Shown here: in pieces, positions 20,354-34,226 of the stretch
How the letters are laid out: the number at the start of each line of letters is the position of its first letter
Numbering within the stretch: the stretch's first letter is position 1
Assembly (NCBI GenBank): GCA_036784855.1
Contig: JAZDSV010000021.1
Location: 92,001-156,000, forward strand
Direction of reading: 5' to 3'
DNA from: Aphelidium insulamus
Lineage: Eukaryota > Aphelidiomycota > Aphelidea > Aphelidiaceae
DNA length: 64,000 bases
Translations under genes and position numbers: made by a program
Notes under the pieces: generated by a model
Database searches by the model: none
The model's input: the letters and a program-made list of their open reading frames with translations, nothing else
Told to the model about the DNA's origin: nothing

Positions 20354-23300
20354 TATGGCCAGCGCATCCGCGGCCGCCTGGCAGCCAAATGAAGCCGGCC
20401 TGGCGCAGATTCTCGACACATTCCACAAGGCGCAGTCACCCGACAACCGCGTGCAGATGCGCGTGCGTCAGGTACACCGCCTCTAGTGTGCTGTGATAAC
20501 TGTATATAACCTGCAATGTAGCAACTGACCGAGTTCACCGCGATTCCCGACTACAACAACTACCTGATGTACATCCAGACCCGGCTTACGGGCGAGACGG
20601 AGGCCGTGCGTGCCATGGCCGGCCTGGTACTGAAGAACAACTTGAAGGGTAGCGGCGCGCTGTCGGCCGTCGAGTCCGCGCCGCGCCTGCAATACGTCAA
20701 GCAATGCTGCCTGGACAGTGTGGGTGACCCGTCCACGCTGGTCCGCTCCACCATTGGCAATGTGATGACTACCATTGTGTCGGCGCTGGGTGTCGATGCC
20801 TGGCCCGAGCTACTGCCCCGCCTGATGGACCTGCTCTCCTCCCCCGAACTGCCCGTCGTGGAGGTCAGTACACTATCACATTTATTGTATACATCTTAAT
20901 GCACTGGCAGGGAGCGTTCAGCACGCTGCTGATGATTTGCGAAGACTCTGGCGAGTACCTGACCAATAGCCCGGCACGTCCGCTGGACGTCATGATACCG
21001 CGGTTTGTGCAGCTGGCCGACTCGGAGCATGTGCAGATCCGCGTGTACGCCCTCTCCTGCATCAACCAGTTCTTTGTATACAAGGCGCCCGTTCTGTTTG
21101 ACCACGTGGAGAATTACATCAGCGCCTTGTCACGGCGGGCCACCGACCAGTCGGGCAATGTGCGCCGGCTGGTGTGCAATGCGTTCGTGATGATGCTGGA
21201 CGCCCGGCCTGATATTGTCATTCCGCAGCTGCAGAGCATATCGCAGTTCATTCTGTTTGCCATGCGGGACGACGATGAGAAGGTGGCGCTGGAGGCGGCC
21301 GAGTTCTGGCTGACGTTTGCCGAGCGTAGCGAACTGTCGGAATATCTGTTTCCCATGCTGCCCAGGTGAGCGTGCACTTGATTGTTTTTAGTTGTGCGAT
21401 AACACTGATAGTCTGCTGCCGATACTGCTGAAAAAGATGGCGTACAGCGAGGCCGACATTTTGCTGCTGGGCGAGGATGATGCCACGGTTGCGGAATCCG
21501 ACAGGCATCAGCAGCAGGAAGTCAGGCCGCGGCACCACAAGGCCAAGATGCACGAGATTGACAGGATAAAACAAGGGGCGCCAAACGCAGAAGCAGACGC
21601 CGGCTCAGACAGCGATGAAGATGATGATGAAGACGAGGACGACGATGCATTTGCCGACTGGAATGTGCGCAAATGCTGTGCGGCCACCTTGGATGTGGCG
21701 GCCAGCATATTTGGCACGTCGATTCTGACCGTCTTGCTGCCGCTGCTAAACGAGTGTCTGTTCAGTCAGGACTGGAAGGAGCGTGAGGCGGGAATACTGG
21801 CTCTGGGTGCCATCGCGGACGGATGCATGACGGGCATTCAGCCGCACTTGCCCCAGCTGACGCCGTACCTGTTTGAGAGGCTCAATGATCCGAAACCGCT
21901 GGTGCGCTCCATCACCTGCTGGACACTGAGCCGATACGCGTCGTGGTGCATTGGTCCGACGGACGGCACCGTCAACAAGTCCGTGTACTTTGAACCGTTG
22001 CTGAATGGCCTGCTGCAAAAGATGCAAGACCCGCACAAAAAAGTTCAGGAGGCGTCGTGCAGTGCATTTGCCACGTTTGAGGAAGAGGCGACGGAGGAAC
22101 TGGTGCCGTACCTGGATCGTATTGTGCCAGTGCTGACCGCTGCCTTTGCCGTGTACCAACGGAAAAACCTGATAATACTGTATGACGCCGTCAGCACGCT
22201 GGCCGAGTCTGTGGAGGGCGAACTCGCACAGCCCAGCTTTGTGGAAATGATCATGCCGCCGCTGATTGAGCGGTGGAACCAGCTGCCGGACGATGACACC
22301 GGCCTCTTTCCCCTGCTGGAGTGTCTGAGTGCTGTTGCGGTGGCTCTCGGCCCGGCATTCCAGCAATTCGCAGCCCCAGTGTACGAACGGTGTATCAGGC
22401 TGGTGCAGCAGAACTTGACCGCCAAGACGGTGCGTGCCGCATCGGTCTGTGCTACTGTTGTCTGAAAGCTCATTGTTTCCGGAGCAGATGCATGAGCAGA
22501 ATCAGAGCGTGGAAATGCCCGATGCAGACTTTATCATTGTTGCTCTGGATCTTTTGTCTGGTGTTATCCAGGCCCTAGGCGTGCAGTCTCGGCAGCTCAT
22601 ACATCAGTACAAACCATCCCTATACGAGGTGTTGCAGTACACTGTCAAGGTGGGATAAATCAGTTGAATATTTTACAACTAAATAATGCCTGATGTCAAT
22701 AGGACAACATCGCCGAGGTGCGACAGAGCTCATTTGCATTGGTAGGAGACTTGGCGTCGATATGCTTCGAGGATTTGCACCCGCACTTGCCCTCAATATT
22801 CCCCAGCATAATACAGCAAGTGAATGCCGCGCTGGAACCGTCAGACTTTTCGGCATGCAACAATGCGTGCTGGGCAGCTGGTGAGATCGCGTTGCGGTTA
22901 GGAGCGGATACCGCACCGTATGCCGTCCAGATAATCGAGCGTCTGATTGGACTGCTTGGCACGGCGGAAGTGGGTCGGACGTTGCAGGAGAACGCTGCAA
23001 TAGCGCTCGGTCGCCTGGGTATCGTGATGGCACAACAGCTGTCGCAGTATTTGGAGAAATTTGCCGCCAACTGGTGCGCTAAATCGTTTATCATTCAGTT
23101 CCTAATATTTGATGGTGTAGGTGCAAAGTGCTGCGCCACACCACCAACAATGAGGAAAAGGAGTCGGCATTCATGGGCATGTGCGAGTTGATCAAATTCA
23201 ATCCAAACGGTCTGGTGTCGGCGCTGCCACTATTTTGTGACGCTGTCGCGGCATGGGGACGACCGTCTGCCAAACTGCACGAGACATTTAGGAGGGTTCG

Positions 23301-23447
23301 TGCAGTCGATTTTTATGTTCTGGCTATTATTGACTATCACATAAGGTTCTCTGCGGCTACAAGGCCATGATGGGCGAACAGTGGCATCCGTATTTGAGTA
23401 ATTTTCCGCCGACTCTGCGCCAGCAGCTCGCACAGTACGTGGATTAG
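20354..23447 (+). CDS. TNPO1: Transportin-1 (karyopherin beta-2)
   Basis: This importin carries PY-NLS cargoes such as hnRNP proteins into the nucleus. Start ATG 20354, stop TAG 23445-23447, about eight exons and roughly 890 residues, the family length. HEAT repeats run throughout (QLTEFTAIPDYNNYL; AGLVLKNNLKGSGAL; QIRVYALSCINQFF). The diagnostic acidic H8 loop is at about 21600-21660 (SDSDEDDDEDEDDDAFADWN) followed by VRKCCAATLDVAASIFG, as in human TNPO1. Further matches are WKEREAGILALGAIADGC and, after an intron near 22680, VRQSSFALVGDLASICF and VCNNACWAAGEIALRLG (read as ACNNACWAAGEI here). The start is set by the first ATG with the family's short leader before the first HEAT repeat. Confidence 0.95.
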
Positions 23448-23539
23448 GAGATACATAGCACAGACTATGGCTGCATCATGAAGGCCGCTACTAAAGCATA
23501 TATCGAAATATATCGACCCACTGAAAATCTATCTTTGAA

Positions 23540-26022
23540 CTATGCTTGCCACATGCCAGCGGGGTCTAATAGCAGCGCTTCCACCAGCGAGTTTGCGGCG
23601 AGCACACCGCCGTTTTGTTTACTGGCCGCTGGGAGTTTCAACAATAACTGCGCACCAGCAAGAGATTGAAGCCGGCTACTCATTTGCCCGCCAGTGGAGC
23701 TGGCCACAAATTGACACGATGCACTTCCAGTGGGCACACGGCGCAAACTTGCGCGGTGGTACTCGGGCCTTGATCCATCAACAACAATGTCGTGGTCCAC
23801 CTACAGAATTCAGCATACCCCAAACATGTGTTGCTCATACCGTGACCGTGATGGTGGAGACAGATCTGCCGGATGCAGGATAGCCAGCTAGCACTTTTAT
23901 AGCGGGAATAACAAACAACTGCAAGCAGACCAGCGCCGAGACTGGATTGCCTGGCAGGCCAAAGTAGAGAAGAGAAATATTCGTAGTCGTCTTCTTGTGT
24001 GCAAACGTTGCCGGTTTCCTATTGCATATTATTCGAAACTAGTAATAAAAGAAGATACAAGTAAGAATTTGGCGTACCCAGGCTTCATATTTACTCTGCC
24101 AAAACTGATCGTAGCACCGATAGCTGTCAGGGCTGGCTTGATGAAGTCTTTCTCGCCCATTGAAACGCCGCCAGAGCTCACTACTACATCGGCGCCCTGC
24201 TTTTCAGCCGTCAACAGTGCTTCTCGAATATCTTCTATCCTAATCGATACGCATATTAATGCCATGTAGATATAAACAAACAAACACAGGCTACAGACCT
24301 GTCGGGCACAATTCCCAGGTCAATAACCGTGCAATAAGGTTGGATTGCAGTCTTGATCGCCGGCCTATTGGAATCCATGACTGCCCGAGGATTATTGCTC
24401 GACGCCGCCGACGGGTCCTGTAGCTCATTGCCAGTGGAAAACAGGGCGACTACGGGTTTGCGGTGCACCGAAATCTGCCAAGAATTATATACATGCACAT
24501 ATATTCTTGCAGCCATTAAACGCACCGCAGATACTCCAGCAGACAACAGCAACGCTATTTGACTGGAAAGAGAAGATGCGCCGGCACCACCTGAATCAGG
24601 AAAACAGTGTCCTCGGGGGAACAACAAGTCACCGCGACGCAAATCTGAGCCGGCGTCCCGAATACCGTCACCCGGCTGACCCATGCGCTTGATGGCTACC
24701 CGGACCTCTTCCTGGTTGTCATCTGGATTAGAATCTTTCTTCTCCACCACCACCGTATCCTCCACCATCACCACGGTATCGGAGTTGGGTGGCACCGGCG
24801 CTCCGGTAGTTATGCGCATAATTGTCCCGGGTTCCAGTGGCTGTGGCAACTCGGCAGTAGCTATATCATAATTAAATAAATGTATCTTCGACGGCAAGCA
24901 ATTGCATACCTGCATCGGCAACTACGGCGCCCGCCACGGGAAATGTGCCCGTGCCATCTTGTGCTATACAGTGTTGGATGGTACATTGAGATACGTCAAC
25001 TTGCGTACAGCGCGCGGCATAGCCATCCACTAGCGACACGGCACAGACGGGCACATCGTGCGGCGCCACAATATCGGCGGCGAGCACAGAGCAGGCCAGG
25101 CTGGCGCAGTCTGTAACGGGCACGGACAAGGTTGTGACAGTGCGCGCCGCGAATGCCTCCTCCGCCGCCGCCATTATCTGTCGCAGCGCGTCATCCACCG
25201 CCAGCATGGGGAAGGGCGAGTGCCGCGGTCTGTTGGCCACACCGCCCGCCACATCCAGCTGCTGCAGTGTAGGTGGTAGGTTGCCGTCACCAGCTGTTAT
25301 CGCAGCATCACCACCGATATCCTCCACACTGTCACAGCGACATCCGTGACGCTTCAGTGGTGCTGTCAGTGTCAATGGGTGGCGACGCGTATCCAGTCCG
25401 CGCAACAGTTGCACAGCATGCGGCAGGAGCGGCACGAGCACGTGCATGCACTCGCGCACCGCCTTGACACTGCCCGGCATGGCCACGATGAGCACCTGGT
25501 TGCCGTAGATGCCGGCGCACGGACGCGACAGCGCGGCGAACGGCGTCTGTGCCAGCGAGTAGTTTAGCAGTGCGCCTTCTATGCCTGTGCAGCGGCGGTG
25601 CAGAAGCGGTGCCAGTGCCTGTGGGTGTGCATGTGAGTGAGGAGTGAGGAGCATCGCAGGCAATGCCGCATACCTCGGGCGTCACGTCGCGCGCCGTGAA
25701 CCCGGTGCCGCCCGTGCACAGCACCACATCCGGCACGGCGCCGTCACCCTCTCCACGTAGCCACTGCAATACACGCCGGCGTATGGCGTCCACGTCGTCG
25801 GGCACAATGCCGGCGCCGTGCAGCAGATAGCGTGCAACACCTTCATCCAAGGGCGCCGCACCTTCCAGGCACGCCCAGACCGCGGGGCCACTCCGGTCCA
25901 GCCCCGGTTCCTTGTGGGCCGTATCGCTCACTGCGCGCGTGCATGTGCTGTCAGCTGCCGCACGTGATATGTGCTGCCTGCCCACCTGTGAGGACGCATA
26001 CGCGAATCTGTGCCGGCGCCAT
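23540..26022 (-). CDS. GPHN: Gephyrin-like molybdenum cofactor enzyme (MogA-type G domain then MoeA-type E domain)
   Basis: It adenylates molybdopterin (G domain) and inserts molybdate (E domain) to make the molybdenum cofactor. Start ATG 26020-26022: the first exon [12 protein letters not shown] is spliced to [18 protein letters not shown], the typical MogA opening. [15 protein letters not shown] follows near 25680. The E domain shows VSLVDGYA, then [18 protein letters not shown], then [11 protein letters not shown] and MDSNRPAI, then [12 protein letters not shown], and [13 protein letters not shown], ending at TAG 23540. These match MoeA motifs in order. G-before-E is the animal gephyrin order, the reverse of plant Cnx1. 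About eight exons, length near 680. It starts 33 bases from the divergent gene at 26056. Confidence 0.93.
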
Positions 26023-26055
26023 TCTCGTCACTCACTCCTCGCTGTCTGTCTGCGT

Positions 26056-26397
26056 ATGCGGCGGCAAAAGAGGCCGCGATCCACGCCACCAGGCACCACC
26101 TCTGCCACGGCAGCGCAGTCACTCACCACCTGCACACCGGCAGCTGTGGAGGGGGACAGCAGCACTGCGGCACACTCACGGTGGATGGCGTACAGGGACG
26201 AGTTGGACGCGGCGCTGGCCGACGAGCGGGCGGTGCTGGACGCGATGCAGCGGGCAATCAGCCGGCAGCTGCACCGCCTGCACGTCGAGGAGAGCTTTGT
26301 CACGGCGGCGCTGACGGGGCAGTCGTGGACGGCGCCCTTTGACACCACACACACTACGGCAACACACACAGACACACATGTGAATAGACCTGCATGA
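26056..26397 (+). CDS. Small coiled-coil protein, possibly SNAPC5-like
   Basis: A 113-codon open frame runs from ATG 26056 to a stop at 26395-26397. A basic, low-complexity start is followed by one amphipathic coil with a core reading LADERAVLDAMQRAISRQL, then HRLHVEESFVTAAL. That resembles the small SNAPc subunit 5 of metazoans, which has LLRLKAALHDQLNRLKVEE and acts in snRNA-gene transcription. The match is short and by memory only, so the product is tentative. An in-frame start further down at MAYRDELDAAL is also possible. It is divergent from the gephyrin-like gene with only 33 bases between start codons, so they share a promoter. Confidence 0.45.
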   Translation: MRRQKRPRSTPPGTTSATAAQSLTTCTPAAVEGDSSTAAHSRWMAYRDELDAALADERAVLDAMQRAISRQLHRLHVEESFVTAALTGQSWTAPFDTTHTTATHTDTHVNRPA

Positions 26398-26556
26398 GAC
26401 GGAAGTCTCTATTGCAAGCGGGCAGAGACAGGTGGCTGTACATCCACACCCACACGGCACTCCTTCCTCCTAATAGACGGACGCATTTCAGTGCTTGGCT
26501 GCAGCAGATACATAGATGTCAGGTGTGAGGCACCGCGGGGGAACAGAACCAATACG

Positions 26557-26721
26557 CTACGCACCGGCGGGCGGGTTGGCCTTGCGGTCAATGGCCAGCA
26601 CCACAGAGTACCACACCGCGATACCGACGGCGTACGGGATGGCCGGCCGCAGCGTCATCGGGTACCAGCGCTGGCCGAGGAATGTGGGCGCGCCAATTCG
26701 CTGCGAAGAGTTTGGTGCCAT
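26557..26721 (-). CDS. Small single-span membrane protein, possibly mitochondrial ATP synthase subunit j
   Basis: 54 codons from ATG 26719-26721 to TAG 26557-26559, too short for most gene finders. The sequence opens MAPNSSQRIGAPTFLGQRW and then has one hydrophobic span, YAVGIAVWYSVVLAI, followed by DRKANPPAGA. The layout (short N-terminus, proline before one helix, a charged tail) resembles ATP synthase subunit j/Atp18 and other tiny inner-membrane subunits, but no residue motif settles it. Confidence 0.4.
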   Translation of the reverse strand: MAPNSSQRIGAPTFLGQRWYPMTLRPAIPYAVGIAVWYSVVLAIDRKANPPAGA

Positions 26722-27262
26722 GCTGCCTGCTATGAAGTGCAATATGTATGTCCAGGTGGCGATTGTGCGCTGACCTTACATACTTCAGTGTAATATAGAG
26801 ATGTCTGTACGTGCTGTACCTATATCTATAATAGATCTTGTGGACATATTTATTGTGGGGTTACGATATAAGGTGTGAAGTTTTATGTAGGTTTGATGCA
26901 ACATGACGTGGACTCAAGGCTATTCAGCTCCATGTCATGCCTTTATAGCCTATATGCCTATACATATACCGATTTGTTGTAATTAACTGCATGTAGGTGT
27001 GTATGTATATGTGTATTTGTGTGTATGTGTGTATGTATGTATGTATGTATGTATGTATGTGTGTATGTATGTATGTATGTGTGTGTGTATGTATGTATGT
27101 ATGTATGTATGTGTGTATGTCTATAGTTGGATGTATGTATGTCTATAGTTGCTTCTATAAATACTTAGTAATCTATTGAGGATACGAGTTAGTCAACTAG
27201 TCAGGCCCCAAGGGAGATATGGCAAAACGCAGTGGCCCAACTTATATGGGGCAAAACTGCTA
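26722..27262. other. Intergenic region with tetranucleotide microsatellite
   Basis: No gene was recognised on either side of the microsatellite at 26994-27136. Confidence 0.5.
26994..27136. repeat. GTAT/GTGT microsatellite
   Basis: An imperfect run of GTAT and GTGT units. The open frames across it are only the repeat read in different frames. Confidence 0.9.
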
Positions 27263-28355
27263 CTAGCTGTTGGTGGGCGGCGGATATGCATAATTCTTTG
27301 GCCGGCCAATGAGCATCCCATTTACACCACGTTTCCACTCGCCGTCACGTTCGCCGCGCATGGCCACATTGCCCATTTCAAATGATTGCTGCGGCTGTTG
27401 CTGAGTGTGTTGCGGCCAGCCGCTTGCACTGCCACTTGTCTGCTGCTGCTGTTGCTGTTGCTGCTGTTGTCCTTTGCCGCCGCCACCGCCGCACGCACTA
27501 AACAAGTTGCCGAAATTGAACAGACCACCGACACCCCGCTCATAGTACGTCTGCTCCAGCGTGTCAAAGGTGCGCAGGGCACCCGCCAAATCCACCCACG
27601 ACTTCAGCTGCAAGTCCTCGTACTGCGACACGGCCTCCTTGAAGTACATTGCATTCATGCGCGTCTGCAGCTGCGTGTTCATCATCATGCACGTTGTCGC
27701 CACGCCTGCACAAATGTTAAAAACAGAGAACACATGAGTGCACATCATCAAGGTAGAACTTGCTGGATGCAATGGTGAGCGTGATGAAGCGCCAGCTGTC
27801 TTGAGCGGTGCCGGCCGCGTAACTGGTGGAAGGATTGATGGGGGACGCCACGCCCTCGGCCCCCGATGTCGACGCAGAGCCAGACGACGCGCTTTGTGCC
27901 CCGCTAAGCAGGGACCAAGCCTGCGAGGACAGGACCAGCACGGTGCCGTTGGCAGCCATGGCCAGCCCGACCAGACTATAGTACAGGCCCGAGTAGAGGT
28001 TGGCGCGTTTCCGGTACGCGGCCACGCGCGATCCAATTTGGGTGATCAGGGCCTGGCGGAGCTGCGTGCGCTCCTGCTCCGTCAATGACGTGATGTTTAT
28101 ATCGGCCCACGCGGACGCCATGTCGCCCGTCAGCTTGCCGTCCGTCAGTGCCAATGCGGCCAGTTGGCGCGGCATGAACTTTAGTGGGGCGTGTGCGGGG
28201 CTTGCACTTGCATCTTTGGATATTCTATCATAATCGCCGTCATTGGCTACGGTGATGATGCTGGCGGGTGCCGCGCGGTCCAGTGAAGAAGCTGCGCTTG
28301 CCGCAGAAGTGTCCTTGGCGGTGTGGCCTCTGCTTGTTGAACGTACAATTGACAT
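27263..28355 (-). CDS. Two-span membrane protein, SLATT-like, with polyglutamine tract
   Basis: Start ATG 28353-28355 (MSIVRSTSRGHTAKDTS). Two exons join near 27715-27765. A Ser/Ala-rich N-terminus is followed by a short helical part (ELNITSLTEQERTQL read as DINITSLTEQERTQL) and a first membrane span (LYYSLVGLAMAANGTVLVLS). A Ser/Gly-rich loop and a second hydrophobic stretch follow (SWRFITLTIASSKFYL). A helix then reads MMMNTQLQTRMNAMYFKEAV, and finally GGGGGK and a run of about ten glutamines encoded by CAG/CAA codons. Two membrane spans followed by a helix with A-x-x-Y-x-x-L is the layout of SLATT-type proteins (bacterial and fungal effector-like membrane proteins). The assignment rests on layout only. 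Function is unknown. Confidence 0.6.
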
Positions 28356-28967
28356 TGTCGGATGGTTGTGGCCGGCGACTGCGCCACCCTGCGCCGCATT
28401 AAATGATTGATCTGCTGGGAATATTCAGCGTTCAATAGTAGGCCTACGTGTAAGACACGGCATTGTTGCAAAACGAAGTTATTGTATTTATGTTGTGTGA
28501 TATACTGTAGCGTTGCCGGAAATGCTATTTACACAATAACGACGGACCATATTCTAGTTGCGCCTGACAGATATCATTCACATCCAAGTATGCTGAGTGC
28601 ATACTCGTTAATTTTATGTATTAATGGGCTTGGCGCACATATTCGACATGAAGTCTTATTTTGTTTCAATGCATTAAGGCAGCCCTACCAGATTCTTTGC
28701 TGCTCTGCTGCTCTCAGCGATATAAAGAACGCCCATTGCAACATTCGCATGTCTCTTGCCAAGAACATCACTAAATGGCCATATACACTGTGAGAATTAT
28801 TTAGTTGATTTGGTGACGAATTTTTTTTTCAAGTAATAACCAATTGGTGGTTTTACAGCATTGCATGCGCAATTCATAATTGCGCCATACATGTCCACAG
28901 GCGTGACGCCACGTTTTACATTTTTTTCCTTCCTTCAATGATCTAGTGTTACTAAAGCTAAAACTGA
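28356..28967. other. Intergenic region, AT-rich
   Basis: About 610 bases without a convincing gene. The 5' part of the decayed gene at 28968 (its start codon) was not found here. Confidence 0.4.
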
Positions 28968-30834
<1,867 letters not shown>

Positions 30835-30922
30835 ATATGTCAACAGCAGGTTGAAGTGAGCCAACTATGAACTTCTGCAAAACACACGACAATTTGTATA
30901 AAGCCATCCAGGCAAAAGGCGT

Positions 30923-33427
30923 ATGGCGACTTTCATAGCGGCGCTGTTGCTGCAAGCAGCCACGGTGATGGCCGACCCGCTGACAGTGATGGTGTCCAGC
31001 GCATCCGATCCGGCACGGCTACTCCTGTCACCCTGTGTGCGCTACTTGAATGCCACGTACACCGTTGGCTGCGGCTGTGAGTTGCCACTGATGCTCTACA
31101 CGATCTGTGCCGCTGACTGACTGACTGTGTGCCAACAGCTGGTTTCGTCAGCGGGGTGGCCATCCGGGTTGCCAGTGACGCGGATGCCAAGCGCTGGCTG
31201 GCGGATGGCGAGACAGTGCGTTCCATGCCGTGCATAGTCGTCACCACTCTCTCGCTGCTTGGCCTGTATGCGCCTCCTTCCATACACACTTGAATGGAAC
31301 TAATCACGGCGATACAGGGAGTCCCTGCAGAACCTGGTCAACGATCCTGCCAGCCAGGTGAGCGGTGTACTGGCGGTGATGAGTGCAACCGATGTCGGGC
31401 ACCTATCGGAGCAGAGTACGCGGCCACAAGCACAATTCAATGCACCCAATGTGACCACGTTCGACTGGAATCCCGAGGCGAGTAACGCTGTCTGGAGTGA
31501 ACCACACACTGACGGCCAGGGCACCGCCATGCTGACACGTACGGCATACACGGTGCCTGTGATGGCGCTGTTGAATGGCACGGCAGCGGGTGTCGGCAAC
31601 GGGAGCACTCTACTGCCTGCTATTGACGCGGCACTGCGAGAGAATGAGCGCGTGGCATACGGCCAGTTCCCGTTGCACAGTATCGCCCTGCAGGCAGAAA
31701 TGTACGGCACTCGAGACAGCGAGACGTGTCTGCGGCGGTGTACGTACGAGAGTACTTACTACAAATGTGTGGTAATCAGAGTCAGCTGCGCTGTCCACGC
31801 GGCCCTTCTGCTATCCGGTGGGTGGGCAGAGCATCTATGCATCACAGACAAGTGCTGCACACTTGAGCGCCACCGCGCGGTCCACAGCCGAGGACATTGT
31901 CTGGCTGTCGGCGCAGATGGATTCGCAGTCTCTGTTCACAGCGCTTTCTCAGGGCGCCGACGCTCATCTTGGCGCTGTCATCTCTGTGCTCACGGTGGCG
32001 GATATGCTGTCTGCGGTATGTGCCGGTCTGACTACTGCTGCCGCCACACTAAGCTTTGCTCTAGCCATCACTCGGTGTGCGCCAGCTGCCCAAGCACATT
32101 GTCTTTTCTCTGTTCAACGCCGAGGCGTGGCAGTACTCTGGTTCCAGGCGGTTTATGCGCGATGTTGCGGAGTTTCCAGGCTGCCGCACCCCCGACCCCA
32201 AGTATCCGTCGCAGTGTCTCGATCCGCCATTTGATGATACCACGTTCCAGTATATGCGCCCGGAACGCATTTCCGCATTCATTGAGCTTGGACAGTTGTT
32301 GCCGCACGGCGGTAAGATTACAGCTGACTGCTTTTGCCCGCTCATTGCCTGTTTAGACGGTCCGTACAATCTATTTGCGCACGCGATGGACTCGGCGCGC
32401 ATTACGTCGATCGTGGGCACGCTCAAGTTGCAATTGCCAGCCAACAGCAGTGTCACTATTGCTGCGGCTGCACAGCCGGCGGGCGTGCTACCACCGGGAA
32501 GCGTGCACTCGTTCCTCTCACAGCGATCTGATCTTACACACCTGCTACTGACGAACCATCAAGCAGCCTTCACCAACAAGGACTATGCAAGTGTGCTGGA
32601 CAGGGTCTCGGGCAATTTTGACAACAGCACCGCCGTGACAAAGATGTGCAACGCTGCCACCGCCATTGGCCGCACCGTGTACCTGCTAGCCGGCGGAGAT
32701 CAGTCCAAAGCCAGTGCCGTCTCTGCCAACTGCACTCTGGTACGTGGCAGGCAATCTGCATGAAGTCTTATCACCGATAATATTTGTAGATGTCCGAGCT
32801 GTGGTCATGCCTGGGTAACAGCATGGCATGTGACCTGGTGGGACGGATCCAGGAACCAAGCCCGCAAGACTCGGCAGCGCTGTCGCACTCTGCAGACCAG
32901 TTCTCGCCCGGGCTACTGTCATACTATGCCGCGTTTCTGTTCCGATTCATGGCCAACGCCACCACCGCCACGCCACAGCTTCCGCAAGGATCCAGTGACA
33001 ACAGTGCACCGACAACGGGACCCGGCCGCCCGTGCCGACTGTTTGCCGACTGCGACTACAGGAACAATGAAGTGTGCACGGCGTACCGCTGTGTGGACAC
33101 CATGACCCGTGGACACGATGCGTATGGCACGGGGTTGGCGTACAGCTCGGACCTGGGGCGCTTCTATGTCGCTGACCCCACCGAGCCCACCTGGACTGCC
33201 AGTGTGTACGTCATACTACGAATCTGTGTATAAGACGCTAATAAGATTGCAGATGGGGACTTGATACGGCGCTGGTGTCGGTGTTCCAAGTGGACTCGAA
33301 GGGAGCACAAATTGGCCAGCTGGCCGGATCGATAATATTCGTAATTATTGTTGGCGTCTGGATGCAGCGCTGGGCAAAGCCGGCATACAAGCGCCGCTTT
33401 CCAGTCTTGTTTGCCGACAGCACTTGA
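30923..33427 (+). CDS. NCSTN: Nicastrin, gamma-secretase substrate-receptor subunit
   Basis: Nicastrin is the large glycosylated ectodomain subunit of gamma-secretase, an intramembrane protease complex. Start ATG 30923 with a signal peptide (MATFIAALLLQAATVMA), stop TGA 33425-33427, about six exons. Visible matches: FVSGVAIRVASDAD; VSGVLAVMSATDV; FNAPNVTTFDWNPE; the peptidase-like core HIVFSLFNAEAWQYSGSRRF, corresponding to human [20 protein letters not shown]; and AFIELGQLLPHGG (human FVELGQVALRT). A single C-terminal membrane span reads SIIFVIIVGVWMQ before a short basic tail (KPAYKRRFPVLFADST). Cysteines and N-glycosylation sites are frequent. Presenilin, Aph1 and Pen2 are not in the window. 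Confidence 0.88.
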
Positions 33428-33601
33428 CTTTTACTTATGTATTTCATTAGAATTTGTGTGTGTTTATTAAGACTATCTGTATGTGCCTGTATGTCTCTCT
33501 ATGTGCGATGTCTCTCTCTGTGTGTGTGTGTGTCCACATAGTTCAATGGTGACACAATAGAATCTTACTTCTACATAATACTTGCACACACCTGCAAATC
33601 C
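33428..33601. other. Intergenic region with GT-rich run
   Basis: A short TGTGTG-type run lies near 33510-33535. No gene was recognised. Confidence 0.5.
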
Positions 33602-34131
33602 ATGTCGACGGCTGCGTGCATCTTTTGCCGTATTGTGCGAGGAGAGATTCCGTGCACGCGCCTTGCAGACACCAAGCACCTGCTGGCATTCATGGTACCT
33701 GACACGTTATCGCTGCTGTGGAGTGGTGGTTACCGGAAATCCGCGCAATCTTATTGGATATAGGATATCGGCCCGCTGTCGGAGGGACACATGCTGGTTA
33801 TACCAAAGCAGCACGGTGCGCACTTGACGGATGTATCTGACGACGCGCTGGCTGAAGTTGGACCTCTCCTTAAGAAGCTGGCCGCGGCAGCACAAATGAA
33901 GGGTGATTATAGTTATGTATCCACGGTTCTTCTCACAAGTGCCGGGCAGAGTACAACGTGCTGCAGAATAATGGACGGCTGGCACACCAGGAAGTTGATC
34001 ATGTGCACTTTCACCTGATTCCAAAACCCAGCAAAGCGTCTGGCCTGGTAATTGGCTCGTGGGACGCTTTGCCCGTGGAGCAGGAGCGCCTGAAAGCACT
34101 CGCAGCAGACATTCAGTCTCGCATGCAGTAG
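33602..34131 (+). CDS. HINT1: HIT-family nucleotide hydrolase (Hnt1/HINT)
   Basis: Hydrolyses nucleotide phosphoramidates such as AMP-lysine. Start ATG 33602, stop TAG 34129-34131, three exons, about 135 residues. CIFCRIVRGEIPCTRLADT is the family opening, then after an intron DIGPLSEGHMLVIPKQHGAH, and a final exon with EYNVLQNNGRLAHQEVDHVH followed by FHLIPKP. The HxHxH catalytic triad is therefore present as H-V-H-F-H. The string around NNGRLAHQ..VDHVHFH is characteristic of fungal Hnt1 proteins and supports a fungal-side placement. Introns fall inside the fold, and the second splice (near 33903-33950) was chosen because it restores the EYNVLQNNG block. Confidence 0.92.
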
Positions 34132-34226
34132 AATGGCTGCAGATACGTATTACGCATACATAGATATATGGCAATATACAAGTTCATATGTCGCTACAGT
34201 GCACTGTATTATTGATGGGTAACACT

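Noticed and set aside
26994-27179. 60-codon open frame of Met/Cys/Tyr/Val repeats
   Set aside because: It is the GTAT/GTGT microsatellite translated.
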